47,845 nucleotides of DNA from JASFBA01 sp034433695 (GCA_034433695.1 DAOUAK010000106.1:1-47845); one strand, 5' to 3'; positions 8,122-17,014 are shown, counted from the stretch's first letter. Notes: generated by a model not told the origin, from the sequence alone. Program-made: numbers and translations.

Positions 8122-8688
8122 TTATCCTCCCCGCCGGGCAACCCGGTCCAGAATCACCTCGCACTCGGCCCGGCGAACGATCTCCTGGGTCGTCCTCCCC
8201 AACAACTCGTCTCCCGGCCCGCCTCGGCCCACGCTCATCACGATGGCGTCCACCTGCTCCTCACGGCTCAGGCGCAGGATGCCGTCCCAGGCGTAGCGGT
8301 GCGGGATAAGCCGGGTGCGCACCGGCAGGCCGTGTTGCTCGACGATAAAACGGGCCGTGCGCAGCGCCTCCTGCCCCCGGGCCTCCTCGGCCGGCATCGG
8401 CGTATTCAGAGAGAGGGTGAAGGGAACCTCGATGACATAGGCCAGGACGATCTCGGCCTTCTGGGCCTCACCCAGGCGACAGGCCAGTTCCACGGCCCGT
8501 TCCGAGGCCAGCCGGCCCGAGACCGGCACCAGAATGCGCTGCATGGCCGCTACCGAGCGCCGCACGGCGGCTACCTCCAGGGGCACCGGCGGCGGCACCC
8601 GGAACATCCAGAAGAAGAGTAACCCCATGGCCGCGACGAAGACCACGGCCAGGGCGATACCGATCGGATTCAGAACCGGCGTCATCAT
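8122..8688 (-). CDS. Membrane-tethered universal stress protein
   Basis: The 188-residue protein begins with one membrane helix (about residues 8-30, IGIALAVVFVAAMGLLFFWMF). A UspA-type alpha/beta domain follows (about 48-188), from MQRILVPVSGRLASERAVELA to the nucleotide-loop region VGRGGPGDELLGRTTQEIVRRAECEV. USP domains bind ATP or similar nucleotides and often regulate transporters. The start at 8688 overlaps the previous stop (ATGA). A longer upstream frame exists but is out of register with the operon and is not protein-like. A tethered USP beside a permease and TrkA-type proteins suggests local control of transport. Confidence 0.82.
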   Translation of the reverse strand: MMTPVLNPIGIALAVVFVAAMGLLFFWMFRVPPPVPLEVAAVRRSVAAMQRILVPVSGRLASERAVELACRLGEAQKAEIVLAYVIEVPFTLSLNTPMPAEEARGQEALRTARFIVEQHGLPVRTRLIPHRYAWDGILRLSREEQVDAIVMSVGRGGPGDELLGRTTQEIVRRAECEVILDRVARRGG

Positions 8689-8927
8689 CGGCTCTTCTCC
8701 CCTCGTTTTCGATGGAGCCACCGCAGGCGGCTTCCGGCCAGGTAAAGGCGATGGATCCCAAAGGCCAGCATGGCTCCACCCACCAGAAAGCCGAGCGCCG
8801 TCGGGGCCACGGCCAGGGTGCGGACGATGATCAGCACACCCAAGGGAAGCATCAGAGCCCCCAGGACGATGTGCAGGACGTCGAAGGCGGTCAGGCGTTC
8901 GGGAGGCGGAAGAGGGCAGCGGAGCAT
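8685..8927 (-). CDS. Small two-helix membrane protein
   Basis: This 80-residue hydrophobic protein has two predicted membrane helices (about 16-37 and 42-64) and a basic C-terminal tail (RLRWLHRKRGEKSR). I do not recognise the family. Its ATG directly follows the permease stop codon and its own stop overlaps the USP start, so it is translated as part of the operon. It could be a small accessory subunit of the permease. Confidence 0.65.
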   Translation of the reverse strand: MLRCPLPPPERLTAFDVLHIVLGALMLPLGVLIIVRTLAVAPTALGFLVGGAMLAFGIHRLYLAGSRLRWLHRKRGEKSR

Positions 8928-10523
8928 CTAGACCTCCTCGCTCCAGCGCGAGGGCACGCCGCGGGCGCGGTCGCGCCGAATCAGAGCCTGCTTGTACTGC
9001 TCCAGCAGTTCGTACTCCTCGGCGCTGGTCAACACCTCGACCTGTTCCTTTTCCCAATCGTGGGGTACATTGCCCAGGACCGGCAAGCCGCTACGGTAAC
9101 GGAAGACGGCATAGTAGATGGTGGCTGCAAGTAGCCACAGCGGCCCGGCGATGCGGGCGATGCTATGGGTGATGAGCACGGCTACAAAGATGCTGATTAC
9201 GCCGATCAGGCCCAGGGTGCCGAGGATGGGAAACTCGATGACCGTGCCGTCTCTGCGCTTCCACTTCAGGTTCAGCGGCACCTTATAAGGGCGGGGGGAG
9301 TATGGGTCGGTGAAGCGCAGCCAGATCAGGGAGAGGTAGACCAGGATATAGCCGAAGGTAGCCCCGAAAGCGTAGAGGTTGGCCAGGGTGTCCAGGACCA
9401 GTTCCCCGGTCAGGAAGGCGACAATGGTCAGGGCAATGCTAACTCCGCCAAAGCCCAGGATGGCATTCCTGGGGGTACGATGCACCGGGTCAACGTAGCC
9501 GAACCAGGGGCTGACCAGACGGAAATGGCTCATCGAGAACACCAGGCGAGAATCTCCCATGACCCCGGTGTTGGCCGAGATAAAGAGGATGGTCGCGCCC
9601 AGGAAAGCGGCAAAGGGGCCGGCCAAGAGACCCAGGTAAGGGATATGGGAGGCCAGATAGGCGATGGGATCCGATTCGTGTGCCTGAAACTCCTGCCAGG
9701 GGAGGATACCTAGGCCCACGGTGGAAAAGCCCACCGCCAGGATAAAGACGGTGAAGATGAGGGCGATGGAGGTCCGGGGAATGACGGTGGCCGGCCGGCG
9801 CGTCTCCTGCGCTGCCTGGGAGATGCTCTCCAGCCCGACAAAGGAGATGATCGCCAGCGAAAAGCCGTAAAGGAACCGCTGGGGATCGGGAAACTCGTGC
9901 AGAAACTGCCGCGCCAGCAACTCCGGCTTCCAGGCCAGAATGAAACCGAAAACGACCACCGACATCTCCAGCAGGAGGTCCACCAGCCCGATGACCTCGT
10001 TAACCAGCGAGGACTCGCGGATGCCGCGGATATTCAGAACCAGAAGTACGGCGATCATCGCCACAGTCTCGGCCATCCATAGCCAATTGAGGTTCTGGAA
10101 AGGGCCAAAGGACACGGCGAAACGGCCGATGTCGATTCCCAGGTAGGGCAGGAAGAAGTTGACATAGCCGGCCGAGGCGGTGGCGAAGAGGGCGATGTCA
10201 ATGGTGTAATCGAGGAGCAGCGCCGCTCCCGCCAGGAAGCCGAAAAAATCGCCCAGCCCACGCAGGGAATAATAGTGCCCACCGCCGGCCACCGGGTAGG
10301 AGGAGGCCAGTTCGGTGAAGGCCAACCCGATGAGGATATAGACTAGGCCGGCCAGGGCAAAGGCCAGCGGCGCCCCACCCTGGGCTGCCCCGATGACCAG
10401 CCCCAGGGCCACGTAGATGTCGGCCCCAACGTCGGCATAGCCCCAGGTGTAAGAGCCCCAGATCGTGACGTCCCTGCGGAGTTCTACCCGCTCCGACGGC
10501 ATCGTAACGTTTCCGCCACTCAT
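8928..10523 (-). CDS. APC-superfamily permease
   Basis: This 531-residue transporter of the amino acid-polyamine-cation superfamily has about 12 membrane helices. It shows the early unwound-helix region (GYADVGADIYVALG) and the conserved SYPVAGGGHYYSLRGLG segment, and it ends in a cytoplasmic tail of about 60 residues (VLGNVPHDWEKEQ to the end). The substrate cannot be read from the sequence. APC members include amino-acid permeases and the K+ importer KimA; the company of TrkA-type and USP proteins makes an ion a serious alternative to an amino acid. I start at the ATG at 10523 (GAGGTT upstream), 13 codons inside the longest frame. It is the first gene of the operon, behind a good promoter at 10572-10600. 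Confidence 0.82.
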   Translation of the reverse strand: MSGGNVTMPSERVELRRDVTIWGSYTWGYADVGADIYVALGLVIGAAQGGAPLAFALAGLVYILIGLAFTELASSYPVAGGGHYYSLRGLGDFFGFLAGAALLLDYTIDIALFATASAGYVNFFLPYLGIDIGRFAVSFGPFQNLNWLWMAETVAMIAVLLVLNIRGIRESSLVNEVIGLVDLLLEMSVVVFGFILAWKPELLARQFLHEFPDPQRFLYGFSLAIISFVGLESISQAAQETRRPATVIPRTSIALIFTVFILAVGFSTVGLGILPWQEFQAHESDPIAYLASHIPYLGLLAGPFAAFLGATILFISANTGVMGDSRLVFSMSHFRLVSPWFGYVDPVHRTPRNAILGFGGVSIALTIVAFLTGELVLDTLANLYAFGATFGYILVYLSLIWLRFTDPYSPRPYKVPLNLKWKRRDGTVIEFPILGTLGLIGVISIFVAVLITHSIARIAGPLWLLAATIYYAVFRYRSGLPVLGNVPHDWEKEQVEVLTSAEEYELLEQYKQALIRRDRARGVPSRWSEEV

Positions 10524-10571
10524 CCTGACGAACCTCTTTAGATTGGCATATATTTCACACAATTGTTATAT

Positions 10572-10600
10572 ATTCTACCACATCCGGTCGGCCACGTCAA
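10572..10600 (-). promoter_or_regulatory. Promoter of the permease-pyrophosphatase operon
   Basis: On the minus strand, TTGACG (10595-10600) and TAGAAT (10572-10577) are 17 bases apart, about 50 bases before the permease start. The sequence between promoter and gene is AT-rich. Confidence 0.65.
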
Positions 10601-10603
10601 CCG

Positions 10604-10640
10604 CCAAAAAACAAACCCGCCCACTTGCGCAGACGGGCTA
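10604..10640 (-). terminator. Intrinsic terminator after the metallophosphoesterase gene
   Basis: Read on the minus strand, AGCCCGTC and GGCGGGTT form an 8-bp stem with two G-U pairs, followed by TGTTTTTT. It sits between the phosphoesterase stop and the permease promoter. Confidence 0.6.
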
Positions 10641-10718
10641 TACCCAGAACCGGCCGGCCGAACCGGCAACCCGGCACAGGCCCTATTGTACCACACTTCG
10701 CCGGCCATGCAAGCCGAA

Positions 10719-11840
10719 CTACTCCGGCGGTTGCAGTTCGACCACCACCATCTCCGGCGGGCAAAGGAAACGTACCCTTGGCGTGTACCAGAATCCCTCC
10801 ATCCCGATGCCCCGGCTGACGTAGAGGGTCGTCGGGCCCACCCGGTACAGCCCGGCCTCGTACCGCTTGCCGTAAGCAGAAAAGGTCAAGACGGCTCCGT
10901 AGAACGGCAGCCGAACCTGACCACCGTGGGTGTGGCCGGCCAGGTAAAGGTCCACCCCGGCCGCGGCCGCCGTCTCCACCAGGTCGGGCGTGTGATAGAG
11001 GAGGAGGACAAACTCCTCTGGGGGAAGGGATTCCACAAGGCGCCTCAGCGCCGCCGCATCTCGCCCCCACTCCCGGTTGCTCACTCCTACCAGGTCGAGT
11101 TCCCCGGCCGCCGGAAGATGCTCCACCCGGTCGTCCAGCACGACAATATCCAGCCCCTCGAACAGGAGGCGCATCGTCTCCGGACTGTCTACATTCCCAG
11201 AAACGGCATAGACACCCAGGGGGGCATGGAGACGGGCGAGAAACTCGCGGGCCTGGCTCTGGGCCACGGGATCCCCAAGGTTGTCCAGGTTGAGGTAGTC
11301 CCCGGTGAGGACGATGAGGTCCGGCCGGAGAGCCTCCAGCCGCGATAGCACCTCTTCCTCCCGCCGGGTGAGGCGCTCGATATGCAGGTCGCTCAGTTGG
11401 ACAAGGCGAAGGGGGCGGGAAAGGCCGGGCGCGACGATGGAGAGGTGTTCGGTCCGCAGGGCAAAAGGCTCCACGTAGAAGGCATCCACCTCCAGGGCCA
11501 GCAGTACCAGGTTGAGGAGCCAAAAGACGGCCAGCCCCTTCCTGGCAAAGGAGCGGGATCGAGTTGTTCCCTGCCGTAGACCGGCCGGAAGGAGAGGAAG
11601 GTAGAGCGCCAGGCGGGCGAAGGCCAGGTAAAAAAGGCCGCTTTCCACCGGACCGAACGATAGCCCCAGAAGGGGCAGAGCGGCGAGCAAACCTCCGTCC
11701 AGGGCCAGGAAAGCCAGAAGGGCCAGGCCGGCCCAGCGGAAAGAAGGGGGATACGGTCGGGAAAAGGTCTGTAGGGTCAGGGCGGCGACGGCCAGGAGCA
11801 GGAGAGAGGGCAGGAGCAAGAACAGTATGGGCAGAATCAT
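10719..11840 (-). CDS. Membrane-anchored metallophosphoesterase
   Basis: The 373-residue protein has an N-terminal hydrophobic region with about four helices (residues 1-120), followed by a calcineurin-like phosphoesterase domain. The metal-binding motifs are in order: QLSDLHIE, LTGDYLN, VSGNVDSP (the GNHD position), LYHTPD and LAGHTHGGQ. This layout matches the YkuE-type branch, some members of which act on lipid-linked substrates; the substrate here is unknown. The ATG at 11840 overlaps the tilS stop (ATGA), so the two genes are translationally coupled. Longer open frames upstream are shadows of tilS. Confidence 0.85.
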   Translation of the reverse strand: MILPILFLLLPSLLLLAVAALTLQTFSRPYPPSFRWAGLALLAFLALDGGLLAALPLLGLSFGPVESGLFYLAFARLALYLPLLPAGLRQGTTRSRSFARKGLAVFWLLNLVLLALEVDAFYVEPFALRTEHLSIVAPGLSRPLRLVQLSDLHIERLTRREEEVLSRLEALRPDLIVLTGDYLNLDNLGDPVAQSQAREFLARLHAPLGVYAVSGNVDSPETMRLLFEGLDIVVLDDRVEHLPAAGELDLVGVSNREWGRDAAALRRLVESLPPEEFVLLLYHTPDLVETAAAAGVDLYLAGHTHGGQVRLPFYGAVLTFSAYGKRYEAGLYRVGPTTLYVSRGIGMEGFWYTPRVRFLCPPEMVVVELQPPE

Positions 11841-13339
11841 CCACGCCTCCGGGCAGCGTCCGGAAACTCCCAGCGCAGGTGCAGGACACGGCGGGTCTGC
11901 GGACGGATGGCGAAGCGTTCGTCCAGTCGGTAGCCCACCACCCAGACGATGCCCCGGGGTGAGACCAGGAGCGGCACCCGCCCCCGCAGGGCCCGGGGCA
12001 CCTTTTCGTCCACGAACAGGTCCTGGAGTTTCTTCTCCCCGCCCAGGCCAAGCGGGCGAAAACGGTCGCCGGGGCGACGATGGCGCAGCCAGAGGCGCCG
12101 GCCACAGGCCTCGGCATCCACCCAGGCCTCCCAGCGGCCGGCCGTGCGCCAGGCCGTCTCCTCCGGCCGGCCCTCTTCCACCACCAGCGCATACCCTTCC
12201 GGCAACTCTGTGCGTCCGGGGATGGTCACCTCGATTGGCCCTTCTCCCAGGCCGGACCAACGGGGAAAGGTGGCCTCTGAACCCACCCCTTCTTCCAGCG
12301 CCTCTATCGGACCGACGGCAATTTCGTCATAGCCGCGCCGTGCCGCTATCCCCTCCACTATCGCCACCGTTGCCCCCACCGTCCCATGATCCAGCCGGCC
12401 GGCCGCTACCAGCGCCTCCCAGCCCACTCCCTCCAAATGGCCGCGCACCTCTTCCACGGCCCGCCGCAGCGCCAGCAGGCGGAGCGTCCAGGGCAACTCC
12501 TGCCAGGCGGCCAATTCCAGGCGCACTACCTGTCCCTCCACCTGGGCCAGGGCCGGCCAGTGTTCCTCCAGCAGGGTTTGGAGGTCCTCTTCCTCCCAGG
12601 CGGCCAGTTGAGCCAGGCGCAGCACAGCCTCCCGGAAGCGCGGGTTGATCTCCTCCAGGAGCGGGATCACCTGCCGGCGCAGACGCACCCGCAGGAAGCG
12701 CACCTCTTCGTTCCAGCGGTCCCGCGCGGGTTGCAACCCCCAGGCCGCGCAATAGGCCTCGGTCTCGCTGCGGCCCAGTCCCAGAAGCGGCCGCACCAGG
12801 CGTAGCGGGGTCGAAAGCGTCAGCCCCTCCGTCATCCAGGGGGCCGGCGGGGAGACCGGCCGCATCCCCCGCAGGCCGGCCGGCCCGCTGCCCCGCAGGA
12901 AGTGCATGAGCACCGTCTCCACCTGGTCGTCGGCGGTGTGGCCCAGGGCGACGGCCGAGGCCCCAAGGGATGCGGCCAGGCCGCAGAGGAAACGGTAGCG
13001 CGCCCGCCGGCCGGCCTCCTCGGCGGAGAGGTGTTCCCGTGCCATGAGCGCCGGAACGTCCACCGCCTCCACCGTCACCGGGAGACCGCGCTCCCGGGCC
13101 AGGGCGGCGACTCCCCGGGCTTCGGCGGCCGATTCCTCCCCCCGGAAGCGGTGGTCCAGATGGGCCACGTGCAATCGCCCGCGGTGATGGGGTTGCAGGA
13201 CGTAGAGGGCCTGAAGCAGACAGAGCGAATCGGCCCCGCCCGAGACGGCCACCACCACCGTCTCCCCGGGAGCCCACATCCGGCCCTCCGTAACGGCCCG
13301 CAGGACCTTTTCCTCGACCTGCTGACGCACTTCGCCCAT
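11837..13339 (-). CDS. tilS: tRNA(Ile)-lysidine synthase
   Basis: This 500-residue N-type ATP pyrophosphatase converts the wobble C of the CAU-anticodon tRNA-Ile to lysidine, so that it reads AUA and is charged with isoleucine. The PP-loop is at residues 33-38 (SGGADS). LDHRFRGEESAAEARGVA and LGHTADDQVETVLM are the following family signatures, and a TilS C-terminal domain is recognisable from about residue 400 (RLWLRHRRPGDRFRPLG). The ATG at 13339 has GGAGG six bases upstream; the longer frame adds a non-conserved 25 residues. It is divergent from radC and is followed in an operon by the phosphoesterase. Confidence 0.92.
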   Translation of the reverse strand: MGEVRQQVEEKVLRAVTEGRMWAPGETVVVAVSGGADSLCLLQALYVLQPHHRGRLHVAHLDHRFRGEESAAEARGVAALARERGLPVTVEAVDVPALMAREHLSAEEAGRRARYRFLCGLAASLGASAVALGHTADDQVETVLMHFLRGSGPAGLRGMRPVSPPAPWMTEGLTLSTPLRLVRPLLGLGRSETEAYCAAWGLQPARDRWNEEVRFLRVRLRRQVIPLLEEINPRFREAVLRLAQLAAWEEEDLQTLLEEHWPALAQVEGQVVRLELAAWQELPWTLRLLALRRAVEEVRGHLEGVGWEALVAAGRLDHGTVGATVAIVEGIAARRGYDEIAVGPIEALEEGVGSEATFPRWSGLGEGPIEVTIPGRTELPEGYALVVEEGRPEETAWRTAGRWEAWVDAEACGRRLWLRHRRPGDRFRPLGLGGEKKLQDLFVDEKVPRALRGRVPLLVSPRGIVWVVGYRLDERFAIRPQTRRVLHLRWEFPDAARRRG

Positions 13340-13366
13340 TCCAATCCTCCACCCGATTGCGGAAGT

Positions 13367-13372
13367 ATTATA
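13367..13372 (-). promoter_or_regulatory. Candidate -10 element for tilS
   Basis: A perfect TATAAT on the minus strand lies 28 bases before the tilS ATG. The -35 position at a 17-base spacing is ATCAAA, which is a poor match. Confidence 0.4.
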
Positions 13373-13491
13373 GCACATCCGGTAGGGCTTTTGATGCTCT
13401 TCCGCTCCGGCCATGTCGGCCTCGAAGGCGGGCGAAGATCGGTATTTCCCATCCTTTCACCCTATCCGGGGCCAGGTCGTCGGGGAAGCAT

Positions 13492-13520
13492 TTGCACGAA
13501 CTGAATTCCTGTGGTATAAT
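13492..13520 (+). promoter_or_regulatory. Promoter of radC
   Basis: TTGCAC (13492-13497) and a perfect TATAAT (13515-13520) are separated by 17 bases, about 30 bases before the radC ATG. Confidence 0.75.
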
Positions 13521-13550
13521 GAAAGAAGATGATAAAGCGCGGAGGATGGA

Positions 13551-14255
13551 ATGGGCGAAAAAGGGAGAACGGCTCGGCGCACCCTGCGCGAACTGCCGGC
13601 CGGCGAGCGCCCCCGCGAGCGCCTGGGCGAACTGGGGCCGGCCGCCCTCTCGGATGCTGAACTCCTGGCCATCTTGCTCCGTACCGGGATGCCCGGACGC
13701 ACGGCGCTGGACCTGGCCCGTGACCTCCTGAGCGACTACGGAGGACTGGACGGGCTGCTACGGGTCGGTTTCGGCGAACTGGCCCGACGACCGGGATTAG
13801 GGCCGGCCAAGGCCGCCCAGGTCAAGGCGGCGCTGGAACTGGGCCGACGGCTGCTCCTCCTGTCCCCCGAACAGCGCCGGCCGGTCTATACCCCCGACGA
13901 TGTGGCGGCCCTCCTGCGGCTGGAAATGGGACACCTGGATCAGGAACAACTCCGCATCCTGCTTCTGGACACCCGCCACCGCCTCATCCGGCAGGTGCTC
14001 GTCTACCAGGGCAACGTGAACGGCACCCAGGTGCGAATCGGGGAACTCTTCCGCGAGGCCATACGGGAAAACTGCCCGGCCGTCCTGGTCGTCCACAACC
14101 ATCCCTCGGGCGATCCTACCCCTTCGCCGGAGGATGTGGCGATCACCCGGCAGATCGTCGAAGCCGGCCGGTTGCTCTCCATCGAGGTGCTCGATCACCT
14201 GGTGATCGCCCGGCAGGGCTATGTCTCGCTGCGTGAACGGAAACTGGGGTTCTAA
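13551..14255 (+). CDS. radC: RadC/JAB-domain protein (DNA repair family)
   Basis: The 234-residue protein has an N-terminal helix-hairpin-helix region (about 1-85: ERPRERLGELGPAALSDAELLAILLRTG, then ARRPGLGPAKAAQVKAALELGRR). A JAB/MPN metalloprotease-like domain (about 105-234) carries the full zinc motif HNHPSGDPTPSPED. RadC was named for DNA repair, but its biochemical role is unsettled. The ATG has GGAGGA upstream. The gene is monocistronic and divergent from tilS. Confidence 0.92.
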   Translation: MGEKGRTARRTLRELPAGERPRERLGELGPAALSDAELLAILLRTGMPGRTALDLARDLLSDYGGLDGLLRVGFGELARRPGLGPAKAAQVKAALELGRRLLLLSPEQRRPVYTPDDVAALLRLEMGHLDQEQLRILLLDTRHRLIRQVLVYQGNVNGTQVRIGELFREAIRENCPAVLVVHNHPSGDPTPSPEDVAITRQIVEAGRLLSIEVLDHLVIARQGYVSLRERKLGF

Positions 14256-14285
14256 ATCCGAAAATCTGCAAGTTTCAGCCTGCCC

Positions 14286-14307
14286 GGACAGCCTGGAAAG
14301 GCCGTCC
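14286..14307. repeat. Copy B of a recurrent GGAAA-loop hairpin
   Basis: GGACAGCC and GGCCGTCC flank a TGGAAA loop; all positions pair except one A-C mismatch. It lies between the convergent radC and GDT1 genes, where it could serve as a terminator, but no T-tract follows on either strand. Related hairpins are at 20734-20761 and 26459-26478. Confidence 0.6.
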
Positions 14308-14337
14308 CACACCGATTTCCGGAAAGGTTAAGGCCCT

Positions 14338-14940
14338 TCAAAGCACCCCGACCCCGATGAGCACTCCCATCAGGATAAAGGCCAGGGCCGAAAGCCAGTG
14401 CAGATGGCACTCCGGAAACAGCCGGGCCAGGCCCTGCCCACCGACCACCCCCAGCGCCGTGAGGCCGACCAGGGCCAGAGAGGCTCCGCCGAAGACGGTC
14501 CAGGGCTTTTGGGTCTCCGAGGCCCGCACAAAGACGGCCAGCTGGGTCTTGTCGCCCATCTCGGCCAGGGCCAGAAGGAGAAAGGTGCTGCCGAGCACCC
14601 GCCAGACCGAATGCCCGGCCGGAGATACCTCGGCCGGGCAGGCCTCATCTTCCTCCTTCCGGCCGGCCCGCAGGGCCTCCCAGAGGAGGTACAACCCCAT
14701 CGCCAGAAAACCTCCGGCGGCCAGGTAGTGCATCCACTCGCCCGAGACGAGCCAGCCGACCAGTTGGCCGGCCACCGCACCCAGGGCGGTTACGGCGGTG
14801 AGGGCCAGCGAAGCCCCCAGGAAAACGGCCCCAGGCCGGCCGTAACGACATACCTGGGCGATGACGGCCAGTTGAGTCTTATCCCCCAGTTCGGCCAGGA
14901 AAAGCAGCCCGAAGGTACTCAGGAGCACATTCCAGTCCAT
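14338..14940 (-). CDS. TMEM165/GDT1 (UPF0016) family transporter
   Basis: This 200-residue membrane protein has six predicted helices in two homologous halves. Each half has the signature E-x-G-D-K-T-Q (LAELGDKTQLAV near residue 17, LAEMGDKTQLAV near residue 120). The family includes Mn2+ exporters (MntX/MneA) and Ca2+/Mn2+-H+ exchangers. The ATG at 14940 has AGGAGG upstream; a TTG codon directly before it is an alternative. It is the last gene of the aminotransferase-peptidase operon, 10 bases after the peptidase gene. Confidence 0.88.
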   Translation of the reverse strand: MDWNVLLSTFGLLFLAELGDKTQLAVIAQVCRYGRPGAVFLGASLALTAVTALGAVAGQLVGWLVSGEWMHYLAAGGFLAMGLYLLWEALRAGRKEEDEACPAEVSPAGHSVWRVLGSTFLLLALAEMGDKTQLAVFVRASETQKPWTVFGGASLALVGLTALGVVGGQGLARLFPECHLHWLSALAFILMGVLIGVGVL

Positions 14941-14950
14941 CAACCCCTCC

Positions 14951-15844
14951 TCATTTCCCGATTCCTACCTTCCTCCGCACCATCTCCTCCAGCACCCGGC
15001 CCACCCGCTCCAGGCTCTCCGGAGATACCTTGTCTGCCGTATCGCCTGTCGTATGCCAGTAGGGATAGTCAAAGTCGATCACGTCCACGGCCGGGATGCC
15101 GCGCTGCAGGAAGGGGCGATGGTCGTCAATGATGTTGTACCGCACCGTCGGCGTGAAGACGTCTCTGTAACCGAGTTCCGCGGCCAGGGCCCAGATTTCC
15201 CGCTTCAGGGTCGGGTCGGAGGATGCCTCCCAGTAGAGTTGCTGGCCGGCATCTCCCACCATGTCCACTACAACAACATAATGAGGAAACTCCTCCGGCG
15301 GGAGGGCCTGGGCCAGATGGGCCGCCCCGACCGACCAGGGCCAGCCGGCGATCTCGCCCTGATCTTCGGCATCGAAAAAGACCAGGTGCACTTCCAGTTC
15401 CAGGTCTTCTTTCCCCAGGACCCGGGCCAGTTCCAGAAGAATGGCCACGCCGCTGGCCCCGTCGTTGGCCCCGGGGACGGGTTCTTTCCGGCGGGAGGGC
15501 TCGGGGTCGCGGTCGGCATAGCGGCGGGTATCATAGTGGGCCCCGAAGAAGACGGCCGGCCCCCGACCGCGCACGCCGATAATGTTGCGCACCGGCGTGC
15601 CGGCATAGGAGAAGCGCTCTTCCACCACCTCCCACCCCTGCCGGCGCAGCTCGGCGACGATATAGTCCCCGGCCCTTTGCCAGCCCTCCGTACCGGGGAT
15701 GCGGGGACCCACCTCCACCTGGGCCTGGACATGCCGGTAGGCCAGTTCGCCCGAGAAATGGACCGGGCCGGCCGGCGCACAGCCCGACAAAACCCCCGCA
15801 AGGAGGAGCAGGTTGGCCACCAGCGCCAGGAAGCGACCGCGCAT
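14951..15844 (-). CDS. M28-family metallopeptidase lipoprotein (possible glutaminyl cyclase)
   Basis: The 297-residue protein begins with a lipoprotein signal peptide ending in the lipobox LSGC (Cys near residue 22). The M28 zinc-peptidase fold follows: GAHYDT, GANDGASGVAILLELA, FFDAEDQGE and a late His in YWHTTGDTADKVS. That last motif and the size of the protein resemble glutaminyl-peptide cyclotransferases, which share the fold, so either aminopeptidase or cyclotransferase activity is possible. The start codon is 9 bases after the preceding stop with only a weak ribosome site, so it is probably translated by coupling to the aminotransferase gene. Confidence 0.85.
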   Translation of the reverse strand: MRGRFLALVANLLLLAGVLSGCAPAGPVHFSGELAYRHVQAQVEVGPRIPGTEGWQRAGDYIVAELRRQGWEVVEERFSYAGTPVRNIIGVRGRGPAVFFGAHYDTRRYADRDPEPSRRKEPVPGANDGASGVAILLELARVLGKEDLELEVHLVFFDAEDQGEIAGWPWSVGAAHLAQALPPEEFPHYVVVVDMVGDAGQQLYWEASSDPTLKREIWALAAELGYRDVFTPTVRYNIIDDHRPFLQRGIPAVDVIDFDYPYWHTTGDTADKVSPESLERVGRVLEEMVRRKVGIGK

Positions 15845-15853
15845 CCAGCCCGC

Positions 15854-17014
15854 CTACGCCCGGAACGTCGCCAGCCGGCGCACCGCCTCATCCAGCCGTT
15901 CGTCCGGAGCGGAAAGAGAGAGGCGAAAGTATCCTTCGCCTTGTTCGCCAAAGCCGCTTCCCGGAGTCAGCCATACGCCGGTTTCCTCCAGCAGGCGCAG
16001 GCAGAACTCCATCGAGGTACAGCGGCCGACCACATTGCCCCAGATATAGAGGCCGGCCTTGGGCACGGGAGCATGGATACCTGCCACCCGTAATGCCTCC
16101 AGCACCCGGTCGCGACGGCGCTGGTAGACCCGGTTGCGCTCGGCTACCCAGGATGGATCGCCCTCCAGGGCGGCGACGGCGGCGTACTGAATCGGGGTAA
16201 AGATGCCGCTGTCCACGTTCGTCTTGACCCGGGCCACGGCCTGGACGACCTCCGCATTGCCCACCACGGCCCCGACGCGCCAGCCGGCCATATTGTAGGT
16301 CTTGGAGAGCGAGTAGAACTCCACCCCGATCTCCTTGGCTCCTTTCGCCTGGAGAAAACTGGGGGCCATGTAACCGTCGAAGCAGACGTCGGGGTAGGCG
16401 TTATCGCTGGCAACCACCAGATTGTACTCCCGGGCAAAGTTCACCACCCGCTCGTAGAAGGAGAGGTTGGCGATGGCCGCGGTGGGGTTATTGGGGTAGT
16501 TCAGCCAGAGCAACCGGGCCCGCTCGAGCACCCAGGTGGGAATGGCCTCCAGGTCCGGGAGGTAACTGTTTTCCTCCAGCAACGGCACCGGGTACACGTC
16601 GGCGCCGGCCAGGATGGCGGCGATACGGTAGACCGGGTAGGCGGGATCCGGCACTAAAACGACATCCCCGGGGTTGCAGAGGACGTTGGTCAGGTGCACC
16701 AGCCCCTCCTTGCTGCCAATCAGAGGGACGACCTCCGTCTCCGGATCCAGCGAGACGCCGAAGCGTCGGGCGTAATAGTGGGCAAAGGCCTGGCGGAGTT
16801 CGGGGATGCCGTAATAGTTGGGATAACCGTGGTTACGGGGGTCGCGCGCGGCCCGGCAAAGGGCTTCGACGACAAAGTCAGGCGTAGGCAGGTCGGGGTT
16901 GCCGATGCCCAGGTCGATGACGTCCACTCCCCTGGCCCGCATCTCGGCAATCCGGCGTTTGGCCTCGGCCTGCAGGTACACCGGCAGGCTGGCCACTTTT
17001 TGCGCCAATCGCAT
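15854..17014 (-). CDS. dapL: LL-diaminopimelate aminotransferase-like PLP enzyme
   Basis: This 386-residue class I fold aminotransferase has the start IDLGIGNPDLPTPDFVVEAL, the NYPNNPTAA motif, DNAYPDVCFDG, and the PLP lysine in SLSKTYNMAGWR. The Y..YYGIPELRQAFAHYYARRFG region matches the DapL-type subgroup, which makes LL-diaminopimelate from tetrahydrodipicolinate for lysine and peptidoglycan. Other subgroup members act on alanine or aspartate, so the symbol is tentative. The ATG at 17014 has AAGGAGG upstream; the longest frame begins 38 codons earlier without protein-like sequence. It is the first gene of a three-gene operon. Confidence 0.8.
   Translation of the reverse strand: MRLAQKVASLPVYLQAEAKRRIAEMRARGVDVIDLGIGNPDLPTPDFVVEALCRAARDPRNHGYPNYYGIPELRQAFAHYYARRFGVSLDPETEVVPLIGSKEGLVHLTNVLCNPGDVVLVPDPAYPVYRIAAILAGADVYPVPLLEENSYLPDLEAIPTWVLERARLLWLNYPNNPTAAIANLSFYERVVNFAREYNLVVASDNAYPDVCFDGYMAPSFLQAKGAKEIGVEFYSLSKTYNMAGWRVGAVVGNAEVVQAVARVKTNVDSGIFTPIQYAAVAALEGDPSWVAERNRVYQRRRDRVLEALRVAGIHAPVPKAGLYIWGNVVGRCTSMEFCLRLLEETGVWLTPGSGFGEQGEGYFRLSLSAPDERLDEAVRRLATFRA

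Noticed and set aside
10597..12192. 531-codon minus-strand frame overlapping tilS and the phosphoesterase
   Set aside because: Out of register with both conserved genes and composed of Pro/Arg/Gly-rich sequence; a shadow of high-GC codons.
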